Positions 7,948 to 15,958 of a stretch of 64,000 nt of DNA are shown piece by piece. The translations under genes were made by a program, and so were the position numbers. The notes beneath the pieces were generated by a model. That model saw nothing but the letters and a program-made list of their open reading frames with translations. It made no database searches and had not been told where the DNA came from. Position 1 is the stretch's first letter. Every line of letters starts with the position of its first letter. The DNA is taken from NCBI GenBank assembly GCA_021737565.1, contig JAIPDS010000001.1, positions 1 to 64,000 of the forward strand, read 5' to 3'. Source of the DNA: Desulfobacteraceae bacterium (lineage in GTDB: Bacteria; Desulfobacterota; Desulfobacteria; Desulfobacterales; Desulfosalsimonadaceae).

Positions 7948-9255
7948 TCACTGTCCCGCGGCAGACTCCTGTATTGCGGGTGCAAATCCGCCTGACGTTA
8001 CTACATCATCCAGGCGGACGGCAAAATCGTCAAAATAGATGTTTGGGACTTCGCCCTGGTCGGGCTCTCCGTCTGAAGATCCCCACCCCCAGGTATGAAG
8101 CCCGAGTTCCGGGCGTGTTTCGGGAAAACTGCCCGCCGGGCTTGTACCTGTAACTCTATTGGTGCGGATTACTGCATCTTCTTCGTTTCCGGTACCCATT
8201 TGTGAAATCGATGTTGGGTCAAGGTCCCCGTTTACTTCGTCCCACTGCACCAGTGTATAATAATCATTGCCGTCATATGTATCATCAACGTCCCGGGGTT
8301 GCCAGTTAACCCCTCCACGGGGGTTTGCAAGTCTTTGCCGGTCAAGGGGATCTGTGCCGGCAGTGCCGTGCTCCTGCTGGTCTCCTATGTATGCCCGTAT
8401 GTAATTCTGTTTGTTGTTTAGCGATGTGAGGTTCGCACAAACCTCCCCGTTGACAAGCAAATCCTGGCCTGTTTGAAATGTGCCCGAAATATCGCGAAGT
8501 AATATGTCTCCTTGGGCATTGCCTCCACTCCAGCTGCCCTGATCTATCACAGGGTCTGTGTAGACGGTTGCAGAAGCGGTGCCACTGCCGCCTGCATCTT
8601 CCTGGTACACAGTGTCGCCGCTATTTATTGAGCTGCTTCCATTGTTAAATGAAATTGATTCCGCCTCCTTTACGCTTACAAGCAGGGTGGGCCAGTTTAA
8701 CCCTTCGCCCTCATAAACTTTGACATCATCTATGTTCCAGTCAGGTGTCTGATTTCCTATGTCAAGTGCAAAGCGTATTCTTACCTGTTCTTCTCCCGCA
8801 TAATCCGAGAGGTCAATTATCTCCCGGGTCCATCGGTTTTCATTGCCATTATAGGCCTCAAGGTCCTGCCAGTTGTTGCCCCCATCTGTTGAAATCTGGA
8901 GCCCTCCGTCTGTGCTGCCTGTAATGGAATAATGATGCCAGAAACTCAGGCTGGGGCTGGTTGCATCCAGGAGGCTGAAATCAACAGAAGCCAGCCTGTT
9001 GTAGTCGGTTCCACATCCCCCGGAAAATGGATCGTTGTCCCAGGACTGATCCCCACTGTGGGAATCAGTGGCAGTAATATCCCATTCCCCTCCGTAATCA
9101 TCCCATTTCAAATCGCTTTCTGCTGTATCTTCCATATTGTCCTGGAAATATATCCTCGGTCCGATATAGCTGTCCTCGGGGAGTACATGATAGGCAAGCC
9201 ATGTCCAGTTTTCCAGGTTTGTGGTATCGTCATTTCTTTCCCATAGCACCACCAT
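7948..9255 (-). CDS. Surface protein in the MshQ position, probably 5'-truncated
   Basis: A 435-residue acidic, Gly/Asp/Thr/Asn-rich protein with a beta-sandwich look. One segment (DSHSGDQSWDNDP ... LSFWHHYSI ... WQDLEAYNGNENRW ... IRFALDIG ... WNIDDVKVYE) resembles MAM/choice-of-anchor J adhesion domains. It is last in the minus-strand pseudopilin series, where MSHA loci carry the large surface protein MshQ. The annotated ATG is doubtful: it lacks a ribosome site, and the same frame stays open and protein-like upstream to 9345 (SASDNSDGIPDYIVPEPGQ) before a TAG, with no ATG, GTG or TTG in between. The product also lacks a signal peptide. I infer a 5' deletion or frameshift after the preceding gene ends at 9431. 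Function as an adhesin is an inference from position and composition. Confidence 0.55.
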   Translation of the reverse strand: MVVLWERNDDTTNLENWTWLAYHVLPEDSYIGPRIYFQDNMEDTAESDLKWDDYGGEWDITATDSHSGDQSWDNDPFSGGCGTDYNRLASVDFSLLDATSPSLSFWHHYSITGSTDGGLQISTDGGNNWQDLEAYNGNENRWTREIIDLSDYAGEEQVRIRFALDIGNQTPDWNIDDVKVYEGEGLNWPTLLVSVKEAESISFNNGSSSINSGDTVYQEDAGGSGTASATVYTDPVIDQGSWSGGNAQGDILLRDISGTFQTGQDLLVNGEVCANLTSLNNKQNYIRAYIGDQQEHGTAGTDPLDRQRLANPRGGVNWQPRDVDDTYDGNDYYTLVQWDEVNGDLDPTSISQMGTGNEEDAVIRTNRVTGTSPAGSFPETRPELGLHTWGWGSSDGEPDQGEVPNIYFDDFAVRLDDVVTSGGFAPAIQESAAGQ

Positions 9256-9430
9256 TGTCTGGCCGGGCTCAGGGACTATGTAGTCTGGTATTCCGTCAGA
9301 ATTATCGGATGCTGATTTTAGATATGATATTGCAAAGCTGGAAGACTAAATACGGCATAGAAGACATGTGCGCCCATGCATGGCTCTGGCAGTCCATGAA
9401 TCCGGAAGGGTATGAATAGGGGATTTCGTA

Positions 9431-10375
9431 TTATTCCGCCTTTATTTTTATTCCTGAAAGGCCGAATTCCCCGCTTCTCGATTCGATGGTAAATCGGTTA
9501 AACGGTTGATTGGATGTAACGGTTGCAGAGGAATTCGTAATATCATTTATATCTAAATTATCTCCACCTGCATTCGAGCCGTTCGTATAAAACCTGATCC
9601 TTGCTCTGTCTCCTGTATTAAAACTGGTAAAGTGAATAGTCAATTCCGTATATGCCGGATCATGCGGAAATGTGAATTCAAGCTGGTCGTTTGTTTCAAT
9701 AAGGCCTCCGGAACCCCATACATATGTTGTTCCGAGGGAATCATGCAAGTTGCTGTATCTCAATGTCTCATTGGCGGTTATGGTTACCAGTTGTCTTCCC
9801 TGGTAGCCATATAATACAAGATTGTTATCTTCGTAGTCATTATATGTATATCCCGGCGATTCGGGCGTGTTTTCAGGTACAATGTATCCCGTTCCCGGCC
9901 AAAAAATAGTTACATCAATGTTATGATCGCTGAAGTAAATGTTTACCCATGTTTCTCCTGCCACGAGAAAGCCTGCCTCATTGAGGGTGCCGACCTGAAC
10001 CCGTCCTTCTGAGGTTATATCATACAACGTGGGCAGGGTGTCGTCCTGGAGTACGGTTAGCCTGAATTCGCCTATATCCAGGCTGAAAACAGTGTCATTG
10101 ATATTATCTGCGCGGAATTGAGCTTTTAAATCTTCATCTTCTGCTTCAAGTGCGCTTTCTGCATAATCCAACCCGGATTGCGCCAAGTGCCTTGCCTGAT
10201 CAGAGCTGTTGTAGCTCAGTTCGCCAAGTGTTGAAGTGATAGTAAGTGATGCTATGGCTGCGCCCAGGGTGCCTGCGATCAAAATGGCTGCAACAATATA
10301 CAGAAGGACCGTCCCGTCCCGGTTGATCCGGAATAATTTTTTCATCTGTGTTGGAAAGAATCTTTGCCTGGGCAT
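9431..10375 (-). CDS. PilX/MshP-like pilus assembly protein
   Basis: A 314-aa protein with one N-terminal membrane helix (GTVLLYIVAAILIAGTLGAAIASL) followed by a helix containing ARHLAQSGLDYAESAL, the layout of PilX/MshP minor pilin-like proteins. The Gly-Phe/Glu5 prepilin cleavage motif is not evident. The C-terminal 200 residues are beta-rich and Asn/Thr-rich, with segments such as RARIRFYTNGSNAGGDNLD that look like an extracellular domain. The start at 10375 has AAGG 7 nt upstream; an internal Met (residue 11) is possible. It lies 18 nt after the preceding pseudopilin gene, so it is probably cotranscribed. In MSHA loci this slot is mshP, needed for pilus assembly. Sequence similarity over the C-terminal domain was not recognised. 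Confidence 0.62.
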   Translation of the reverse strand: MPRQRFFPTQMKKLFRINRDGTVLLYIVAAILIAGTLGAAIASLTITSTLGELSYNSSDQARHLAQSGLDYAESALEAEDEDLKAQFRADNINDTVFSLDIGEFRLTVLQDDTLPTLYDITSEGRVQVGTLNEAGFLVAGETWVNIYFSDHNIDVTIFWPGTGYIVPENTPESPGYTYNDYEDNNLVLYGYQGRQLVTITANETLRYSNLHDSLGTTYVWGSGGLIETNDQLEFTFPHDPAYTELTIHFTSFNTGDRARIRFYTNGSNAGGDNLDINDITNSSATVTSNQPFNRFTIESRSGEFGLSGIKIKAE

Positions 10376-10393
10376 TGACTGCCTTTTTGCAAA

Positions 10394-10885
10394 TTATCTG
10401 TGAGCAATTGAAGTGGTAAAGGTCTGTTCGATTCCGTTTTCACCTTCCAGGCTAAGCACAATGTCAATTATATAATCTTCGTAATCATAGTCAGAATCAG
10501 AAGTATCCGGTTTTGATGCATTAAAACCAATTACACCATCTGCAAGAATATAGCTGTCATTCTCTTCTCTTAGTATCAAATTTTCCTGTTGTCTCCTGAT
10601 GCGGTTGTCCTCTGAGGCTGTGCCGTCGGGATATTCCGCATCGTATCTGATGCTGTTGCCGGTTACATTTTCGATTTTTGTTGCATAATTTAACTCCACG
10701 GCTATGCGGGTAAGTGCGACCTGTGCCTTCTGGGTAAGATGTGCGTTGTCTTTGGTCCACTGATAGCTTTCTACAATTTTGACCAGAGCTGCTGTGCTAA
10801 TTGCTGCAATCACGCCGAGTATTACAAGTGCAACAATGATTTCTATGAGGGTAAATCCCCTGGAATTTCCGAATATTTTCGACAT
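10394..10885 (-). CDS. Type IV pilus/MSHA-type pseudopilin (MshO-like slot)
   Basis: A 163-aa prepilin-like protein with a short leader and the cleavage/methylation motif RGFTLIEIIVALVIL, including the conserved Glu five residues after the Gly, then a long alpha-helix (YQWTKDNAHLTQKAQVALTRIAVELN) and a small C-terminal domain. Minor pseudopilins prime and tip the pilus and are processed by the prepilin peptidase, which is not in this window. The helix after the membrane segment resembles MshO/PilW-type minor pilins. The gene starts 8 nt after the previous stop. Which minor pilin it is remains uncertain. Confidence 0.8.
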   Translation of the reverse strand: MSKIFGNSRGFTLIEIIVALVILGVIAAISTAALVKIVESYQWTKDNAHLTQKAQVALTRIAVELNYATKIENVTGNSIRYDAEYPDGTASEDNRIRRQQENLILREENDSYILADGVIGFNASKPDTSDSDYDYEDYIIDIVLSLEGENGIEQTFTTSIAHR

Positions 10886-10893
10886 TTTTTCTT

Positions 10894-11391
10894 CTATTCC
10901 CTGCGGTAAGGAAAATAATATGTCAATATTTCGCCCGGGTTTGCCGTGCTTTCCAACCGGACCTTGAGCACGCAGTCAAGAGAGCTCTGATCATCACACG
11001 CTGTTTCATTATATCCGTCCCCATCCTGTTCGAACATTACCAATTCATTTGCCGTAATATTTACAGTTTCTTCTTCTACTATGTTGGGTATTCCGGATTG
11101 AAAACTATCGGATCCAGTATGCATTTCATTCGTATTCTCCGGGGGATTGTTTCTGTAATAAGCCACTACTTTTGCCATTTCCGCACTCAGATCCGTGGCA
11201 TGATCCAGATTTTCCGCTGGCCTGTGGCTTCCGGTAAGGGCGGGGCCTATAAGCGGTGCAATGATAGCCCCCATAAAGCCTATCAGCATTATAACGATGA
11301 TCAGTTCGATCAGGGTAAAACCGGGTCTTTCTTTAAAAAAAAATGGCCTTTTCCCGGATAAATATTTTATAATCCCTGTGAGTCTGGTCAT
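10894..11391 (-). CDS. Type IV pilus/MSHA-type pseudopilin (MshD-like slot)
   Basis: A 165-aa prepilin-like protein with an unusually long leader (about 24 residues before the cleavage site) followed by PGFTLIELIIVIMLIGFMGAI, the N-terminal methylation motif and membrane helix. The remainder has a short helix, an Asp/Glu-rich loop and two Cys (ACDDQSSLDC) that could form the small disulfide loop typical of pilins. Its start codon overlaps the stop of the upstream pseudopilin gene by 4 nt (ATGA), indicating translational coupling. Probably a minor tip pilin; the exact homologue is not assigned. Confidence 0.78.
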   Translation of the reverse strand: MTRLTGIIKYLSGKRPFFFKERPGFTLIELIIVIMLIGFMGAIIAPLIGPALTGSHRPAENLDHATDLSAEMAKVVAYYRNNPPENTNEMHTGSDSFQSGIPNIVEEETVNITANELVMFEQDGDGYNETACDDQSSLDCVLKVRLESTANPGEILTYYFPYRRE

Positions 11392-11915
11392 TGTATAAAC
11401 CCTGTAAATTTCTTGATGGTAATGGTAATTGTTTCAGAACCGACTGAAAGGGTCTGGTCATTTTCTATACGTTCGCCGTTGCTATCTATGGGGATTCCTC
11501 TCCCTCTGCTGAATGTGATCGGGTTGGTGAAATTGATGAACTCGATGCTTGTATCCTGCAGAGTTTTTGTAGCACTGTTTTCTCCGGGGAGGTTTATCGG
11601 TGCCTTAGTCCCGTTTTTTTGCAGGGTATAAGATGTGCTGTTTATTTCAATTCCCCAGCTTACAGTATCTCCCATGGCCTGGAGTTGAGCATAGCGCAGG
11701 TGAGTTTTCAGGGTGTTTGCTGCTGCAAGATCCGCTGTATTAGTTCGTGTATACCTTGAAATGGCAACTGCTGCAATAATGCCTATTATAAGCAGCACAG
11801 CCACTACCTCAACGATAGTAAAGCCTGAGCGGGATGTGCAGAAAAAAAACTTTTTCCTGCAAGCGACAAGTGGCGGGTGCGGTTTATGCCATATTTTTTT
11901 GAAAGTTTTTTTCAC
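11388..11915 (-). CDS. GspH/FimT-type pseudopilin
   Basis: A 175-aa prepilin-like protein. After a long, basic leader comes SGFTIVEVVAVLLIIGIIAAVAISRY, with Glu5 present, then NTLKTHLRYAQLQAMGDTVSWGIEI, the LRxAQxxA pattern of GspH/FimT minor pseudopilins, and a beta-rich C-terminus. It is the first gene of the pseudopilin block 11915 to 7948, which runs away from the divergent TPR glycosyltransferase gene. The product would act at the pilus tip after processing by a prepilin peptidase encoded elsewhere. Confidence 0.82.
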   Translation of the reverse strand: MKKTFKKIWHKPHPPLVACRKKFFFCTSRSGFTIVEVVAVLLIIGIIAAVAISRYTRTNTADLAAANTLKTHLRYAQLQAMGDTVSWGIEINSTSYTLQKNGTKAPINLPGENSATKTLQDTSIEFINFTNPITFSRGRGIPIDSNGERIENDQTLSVGSETITITIKKFTGFIQ

Positions 11916-12047
11916 GGCGGATTTGACCTGCGGGTGTATAATGTATTATTGATTTTTTCAATGTACCCTAAATTATATAATACACTCTGTTTTTGATCAA
12001 GAAGGAATATCAGCAGGAATATCAGGGAACGTCACGGAAGGAGTATA
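11916..12047. promoter_or_regulatory. Divergent intergenic region with AT-rich promoter-like sequences
   Basis: This 132-bp gap separates the minus-strand pseudopilin block from the plus-strand glycosyltransferase-like gene, so it should hold promoters for both. It is strongly AT-rich, with ATTATATAATAC in the middle (plus strand). On the minus strand TTGAAA is followed 15 nt later by TATACA. Neither pair has ideal spacing, so no exact promoter is assigned. The ribosome site GGAAGGAG before ATG 12048 is clear. Confidence 0.4.
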
Positions 12048-14120
12048 ATGGAGAAAACCGGTGATTTTTATCTGGGGAAAATAACCGTACCGGCGAGGAT
12101 TCGGGCTTATCTGGCGCCTTTGGCGCTGATCTTTGTTCTGCTGATTGCGGTTTATGCAAACTCGTTTTACGGCACCTGGATATTTGATGATACTCCAAAT
12201 ATCCTTGAAAACAAGCATGTCCATGTAGAAAGCCTGGATTTTGAATCCCTGAAAAACTCGATTTATAATCTCAACGGCCGCGTCAACCGACCCCTTGCGT
12301 TTTTGAGCTTCGGCCTTAATTATTATTTCGGCAAAACCGATCCGTCCGGCTATCATCTTGTCAATTTTGCAATTCATTTTTTAACCACCTGTTTTCTTTT
12401 CCTGCTTATAACAAAGACTCTTAATCTTCCATTGCTCCGGGGTGCATACAGCAGGCACGCATACTCCATTGCACTTATGGCAGCTGTTTTCTGGGCGATA
12501 AATCCCGTACAGGTCACTGCAGTAACCTATCTTGTCCAGCGCATGGCATCAATGGCAGGGCTTTTCTATGTAATGTGCATGTATTTTTATGTTCTGGGCC
12601 GTCTTTCTGACAAACTGAAAAAACAGATCGCGTTTTTCGTGGGGGCTTTACTTTGCGCGCTGCTCGGGTTTGCCACAAAACAGAACGCAGCCATGCTGCC
12701 GGTGTCGATCTTTCTCTATGATCTGTTTTTAATCCAGGGGGTAAGCAGGCATACACTGAAGAAAAACCTTGTCGTTGCAGGGGTTTGCCTGGTTGTTATA
12801 GCAGTACTCGGCGCTGTATATACTGATTTTTCGTCTCTTCTTGCAGGATATGAAAACCGGCCCTTCACTCTGGGAGAAAGGCTGCTTACCCAGCCGCGAA
12901 TCCTGTTTTTTTATGTTTCCCAGCTTTTATATCCTATGGACAGCCGCCTTACCCTGGTCCATGAGGTTCAGGTCTCAACCGGGCTCTTTGATCCGGTCAC
13001 GACTTTTTTATCCATAGCCGGTATTGCAGGTGCGGTTTGCTTTGCATTTGTGCGCGGGGCAAGATATCCTTTGCTTTGTTTTTCCATCCTGTTTTTTCTT
13101 GTAAATCATGCAATTGAGGGAACGATTATTCCGCTGGAGCTTATTTACGAGCACCGCAATTACGTTCCTTCTTTTTTCTTTTTTGTGCCTGTAGCTGTTT
13201 TTATCGTTTATGTCATGCGATATTTTTCCTACCGTAAAACACTGCAGGCCGCGATTGCCATGGTTGTTGTAATCGTATGGGTGGGGCAGGGGCATACTGT
13301 GTATATGCGCAACCAGCGTTTTTCTGATCCACTGCTGTTGTGGTCTGATAATGCAAATAAAGCCCCGGGAGTGAGCCGGGTGCATACCAATTTGGGAAAC
13401 GTCTATTTCGACAGAAAACTCTATGCCAGAGCACATGAGTGTTATATGCAGGCAAAGAAGGTGGATTATCATCATAATATTTTTAACAAGGGGGTACTTC
13501 ATCAGAATTTGAGTAAGTATTACTTTCATATAGAAAGTAATACTGAAAAAGCGCTGTATCATGCGGAATTAGCCATGGAGTTTTCACCTGGCAATTGGCG
13601 GGTATGGTATTATTTAATCCTGGGAGAGCTTGGCCATGGCGACTTAATGCTTGCCAAGGAGTTGGCGTCTGCTGCTTGCGAAAAATGGCCTGAAAATGAG
13701 CATTTGAGATATTTAAAGGGGCTTATCTTGCTGAAACAAAAAAAATACCATGAATGTGTTGAAATTATAAGCAATGCGTTAAATATGGGGCTTGGCCCTG
13801 AGCGTTTTTACAAGATTTTAGGAATTGCTTGTTTCTATGAGGGAAAATTTGTCAAGGCCTCGAGATTTTTGGATATGGCATATAAAAAATTTTCTGAAGA
13901 TGTTGAACTTATGCTCGCGATGGTAGAGATATATCAGAATATGGAAGACTACGCAGCCAGGGATCGAATTGTGCAGAATTTGTTATGTGAGAAGGAAGAA
14001 TTGTCTTGGGAAGAATATATTAGGAGAGCAACAGAAAATAACCTCTTGAATACTTATGAGATCCGTCCTTCAAAATTGCTGCCGATTATACGGGAATCTA
14101 TGTGCAAAGTGACGCCCTAA
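12048..14120 (+). CDS. TMTC-like GT-C membrane protein with TPR repeats (candidate pilin glycosyltransferase)
   Basis: A 690-aa protein. The N-terminal ~430 residues carry multiple membrane helices and open with YANSFYGTWIFDDTPNIL, whose Asp-Asp after the first helix is typical of GT-C glycosyltransferases of the TMTC/DUF1736 type. RPLAFLSFGLNYYFG and GYHLVNFAIHFL follow, as in that family. The C-terminal ~250 residues are tetratricopeptide-like (for example NLGNVYFDRKLYARAHECYMQAKKV). GT-C enzymes transfer sugars from lipid-linked donors on the outer face of the membrane. Its position inside a pilus locus, convergent to the major pilin gene, suggests O-glycosylation of pilin or another surface protein; that is inference. 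Strong AAGGAG ribosome site. The C-terminal third is visibly more AT-rich than the flanks. Confidence 0.75.
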   Translation: MEKTGDFYLGKITVPARIRAYLAPLALIFVLLIAVYANSFYGTWIFDDTPNILENKHVHVESLDFESLKNSIYNLNGRVNRPLAFLSFGLNYYFGKTDPSGYHLVNFAIHFLTTCFLFLLITKTLNLPLLRGAYSRHAYSIALMAAVFWAINPVQVTAVTYLVQRMASMAGLFYVMCMYFYVLGRLSDKLKKQIAFFVGALLCALLGFATKQNAAMLPVSIFLYDLFLIQGVSRHTLKKNLVVAGVCLVVIAVLGAVYTDFSSLLAGYENRPFTLGERLLTQPRILFFYVSQLLYPMDSRLTLVHEVQVSTGLFDPVTTFLSIAGIAGAVCFAFVRGARYPLLCFSILFFLVNHAIEGTIIPLELIYEHRNYVPSFFFFVPVAVFIVYVMRYFSYRKTLQAAIAMVVVIVWVGQGHTVYMRNQRFSDPLLLWSDNANKAPGVSRVHTNLGNVYFDRKLYARAHECYMQAKKVDYHHNIFNKGVLHQNLSKYYFHIESNTEKALYHAELAMEFSPGNWRVWYYLILGELGHGDLMLAKELASAACEKWPENEHLRYLKGLILLKQKKYHECVEIISNALNMGLGPERFYKILGIACFYEGKFVKASRFLDMAYKKFSEDVELMLAMVEIYQNMEDYAARDRIVQNLLCEKEELSWEEYIRRATENNLLNTYEIRPSKLLPIIRESMCKVTP

Positions 14121-14151
14121 AAACATGGACAAATAAAATAAAACCTTTATA

Positions 14152-14200
14152 AAGGCCAGCCTTCATGGGAAACCCATGCTTTTACTTTAAGGCTGGCCTT
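14152..14200. terminator. Bidirectional intrinsic terminator / stem-loop
   Basis: AAGGCCAGCCTT (14152-14163) and AAGGCTGGCCTT (14189-14200) form perfect 12-bp arms. Inside them CATGGG and CCCATG make a second stem. It lies between the convergent glycosyltransferase (plus) and pilin (minus) genes and is followed by T-rich sequence on the plus strand (CAATAATTTTCTTTTTCC) and an AT-rich stretch on the minus side, fitting a shared terminator. Confidence 0.85.
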
Positions 14201-14229
14201 CAATAATTTTCTTTTTCCTGAAATAGATA

Positions 14230-14616
14230 TCAATCTATAGCACTAATGCTGCAGGTTGTTGTTGCGTAGTTGGAGGTCGTACACATCAATGTGAATGAAG
14301 TAGCATAGTCGCCAGTATTATCCAACGTAAATGCACCACCATCAAAATCTTCCACTACTCTTGAAGCGTGGGTGCAACCAGTAACAGTTGTGTAGTCTCC
14401 CCCGCTAGGATCCAATTTGTATTTGGCAAAATTCATTGCACTTCCTGCATTTATATTAGCAGCCTGTGCTTTGACAGAAGCCTCATCGGCTTCTTCTGTC
14501 AAATCGATGTACTTCGGCACTGCCACTGCAGCCAGGATGCCTATGATAATCAGCACCGCGATGATTTCAATCAGTGTGAAGCCCTGCTGATTCGATAATA
14601 TTTTTTTTGTTTTCAT
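14230..14616 (-). CDS. Major type IV pilin of the MSHA-like pilus
   Basis: A 128-aa prepilin: short basic leader, then QGFTLIEIIAVLIIIGILAAVAVPKYIDL, with the cleavable Gly-Phe bond, Glu5, the hydrophobic spine and the Pro22-type kink. The globular domain is short and ends with a disulfide-type pair of Cys (MCTTSNYATTTC) preceded by another Cys, resembling MshA pilins. The gene has its own promoter-like sequence and ribosome site (GGAGGACAATTATG), and a terminator immediately downstream. That suggests expression above the level of the assembly genes, as expected for a major subunit. Position after mshG is the mshB/mshA slot. Confidence 0.85.
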   Translation of the reverse strand: MKTKKILSNQQGFTLIEIIAVLIIIGILAAVAVPKYIDLTEEADEASVKAQAANINAGSAMNFAKYKLDPSGGDYTTVTGCTHASRVVEDFDGGAFTLDNTGDYATSFTLMCTTSNYATTTCSISAID

Positions 14617-14694
14617 AATTGTCCTCCGTTCGGGGGCTAAGGGTTAGTATGGTGTTCATAAAAATGAAACTTGTTTTTAAATTAGCTCTTATTA

Positions 14695-14724
14695 AAAATA
14701 ATAAATAAATAAGGTGGTTGTCAA
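14695..14724 (-). promoter_or_regulatory. Sigma-70-like promoter for the pilin gene
   Basis: On the minus strand TTGACA (14719-14724) is a perfect -35 box, followed 18 nt later by TATTTT (14695-14700) as a weak -10 box. It sits just downstream of the mshG stop and about 80 nt ahead of the pilin start, leaving an AT-rich leader. This would let the pilin be transcribed separately from the assembly operon. Confidence 0.5.
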
Positions 14725-14733
14725 ATGTTTTTT

Positions 14734-15948
14734 TTAAACCATTTTTGTAAGGTCCCACATGGGCAGAAAAATTGCCAGGGCAAAAAACCCGACCATTGCT
14801 GCAAGCATAAGTATAAGAACAGGTCCTATGGCTTCGGCCATTCTGCCGACAGCGTATTCCACCTCGTAGTCGTAATGGGCGGATACCTCTTTTAGCATGT
14901 CGTCAAGGTTTCCTGATTCCTCGCCTATTGCAACCATGTGGACCACCAGAGGGGTAAAGAATCTTGCCTTGTCAAGCGGATCGGATATGCCCCGTCCTTG
15001 TCTTAACTGCTCCTGGACTTCCTCGAATTCTTTTGAGATGGCCTTGTTTCCTATGGTGCCTGAAAGAACCTCGAAGGCTTGAAGTATAGATACCCCGCTG
15101 GTCTGAAGTATTGAAAAAATCGCAGCAAAGCGGGCCATGGCCCCTTTTTCAAACACCGGCCCCAGGATCGGGATTTTAAGCAAAAGATAATCCCTGTAAT
15201 ATTGACCGTGCTCTGTTCTCATGTAGAAGTAAAGGCCGATTATAACGGCTGCAAGCACTGCAAGTGCAACCGGCCAGTATATAATAATCACATGGTGAAG
15301 AATCAGACATATCCTTGTGGGCAGGGGCAGTTCTATGTTTGCCTGCCGGAAGATATCGACAAATCTGGGCACCACAAAGGTCAAAAGAAACAAAAAAGCT
15401 ACCGCCAGGGTTACCAGTACCAGTATGGGATACTGCATTGCGCTTTTTATGTCCGATTTTACTTTGTGTTCATGCTGCAGGATGTAGATCAGGCGCTCCA
15501 GGACTTCGCCCAGCCGACCGCTTTCCTCGCCCGCCTGTATCATGCTGCAGTAAAGGGTGGAAAAAATACGGGGATGCTGCCGGAAAGCCTCTGTAAGAGA
15601 CATACCCTCCTGGATGTCCCGGCTTATTTTGGCTGAGGCTTTTTTGAGCCTCGGATTTTCGGTCTGATACTCCAGGATTTCCATGACCCGTGTCATTGGT
15701 ATGCCGGCCTCAAAAAGGGTTTTAAACTGCTTGGAAAAAATTATCAGGTCCGGCAGCCTGATCCTGGCAAGCCCCAGATTTATTTTTTCTGTTATGTTTG
15801 TGCCGGAGGCTGCGGTTCCGTTTTTGACGCTAACCGGTATCAGTCCACTGCCTGCTATTTTTTCCCTGGCGTCTTCAGGGCTGTCAGCCTCTATTATTCC
15901 GGAGGTCTGTTTCCCCGCTTCGTTTATCGCCCTGTAGGCATAAGGCAT
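14734..15948 (-). CDS. mshG: MSHA-type pilus inner-membrane platform protein (GspF/PilC family)
   Basis: A 404-aa polytopic membrane protein with two GspF domains. The N-terminus MPYAYRAINEAGKQTSGIIEADSPEDA is typical. Domain 1 contains FSKQFKTLFEAGIPMTRVMEIL and MIQAGEESGRLGEVL; domain 2 contains the paired MARFAAIFSILQTSGVSILQAF and HMVAIGEESGNLDDML. Three membrane segments are visible. It anchors the assembly ATPase and moves pilin into the fibre. AGGAG stands 7 nt before the ATG, 10 nt behind the mshE stop. A second PilC-type protein is encoded at 36208, so two such platforms exist in this genome. Confidence 0.9.
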   Translation of the reverse strand: MPYAYRAINEAGKQTSGIIEADSPEDAREKIAGSGLIPVSVKNGTAASGTNITEKINLGLARIRLPDLIIFSKQFKTLFEAGIPMTRVMEILEYQTENPRLKKASAKISRDIQEGMSLTEAFRQHPRIFSTLYCSMIQAGEESGRLGEVLERLIYILQHEHKVKSDIKSAMQYPILVLVTLAVAFLFLLTFVVPRFVDIFRQANIELPLPTRICLILHHVIIIYWPVALAVLAAVIIGLYFYMRTEHGQYYRDYLLLKIPILGPVFEKGAMARFAAIFSILQTSGVSILQAFEVLSGTIGNKAISKEFEEVQEQLRQGRGISDPLDKARFFTPLVVHMVAIGEESGNLDDMLKEVSAHYDYEVEYAVGRMAEAIGPVLILMLAAMVGFFALAIFLPMWDLTKMV

Positions 15949-15958
15949 GCTCTCTCTC

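Noticed and set aside
9201-9419. 72-aa plus-strand ORF
   Set aside because: Opposite to the surface protein gene and its truncated 5' region; no recognisable protein features, no ribosome site.
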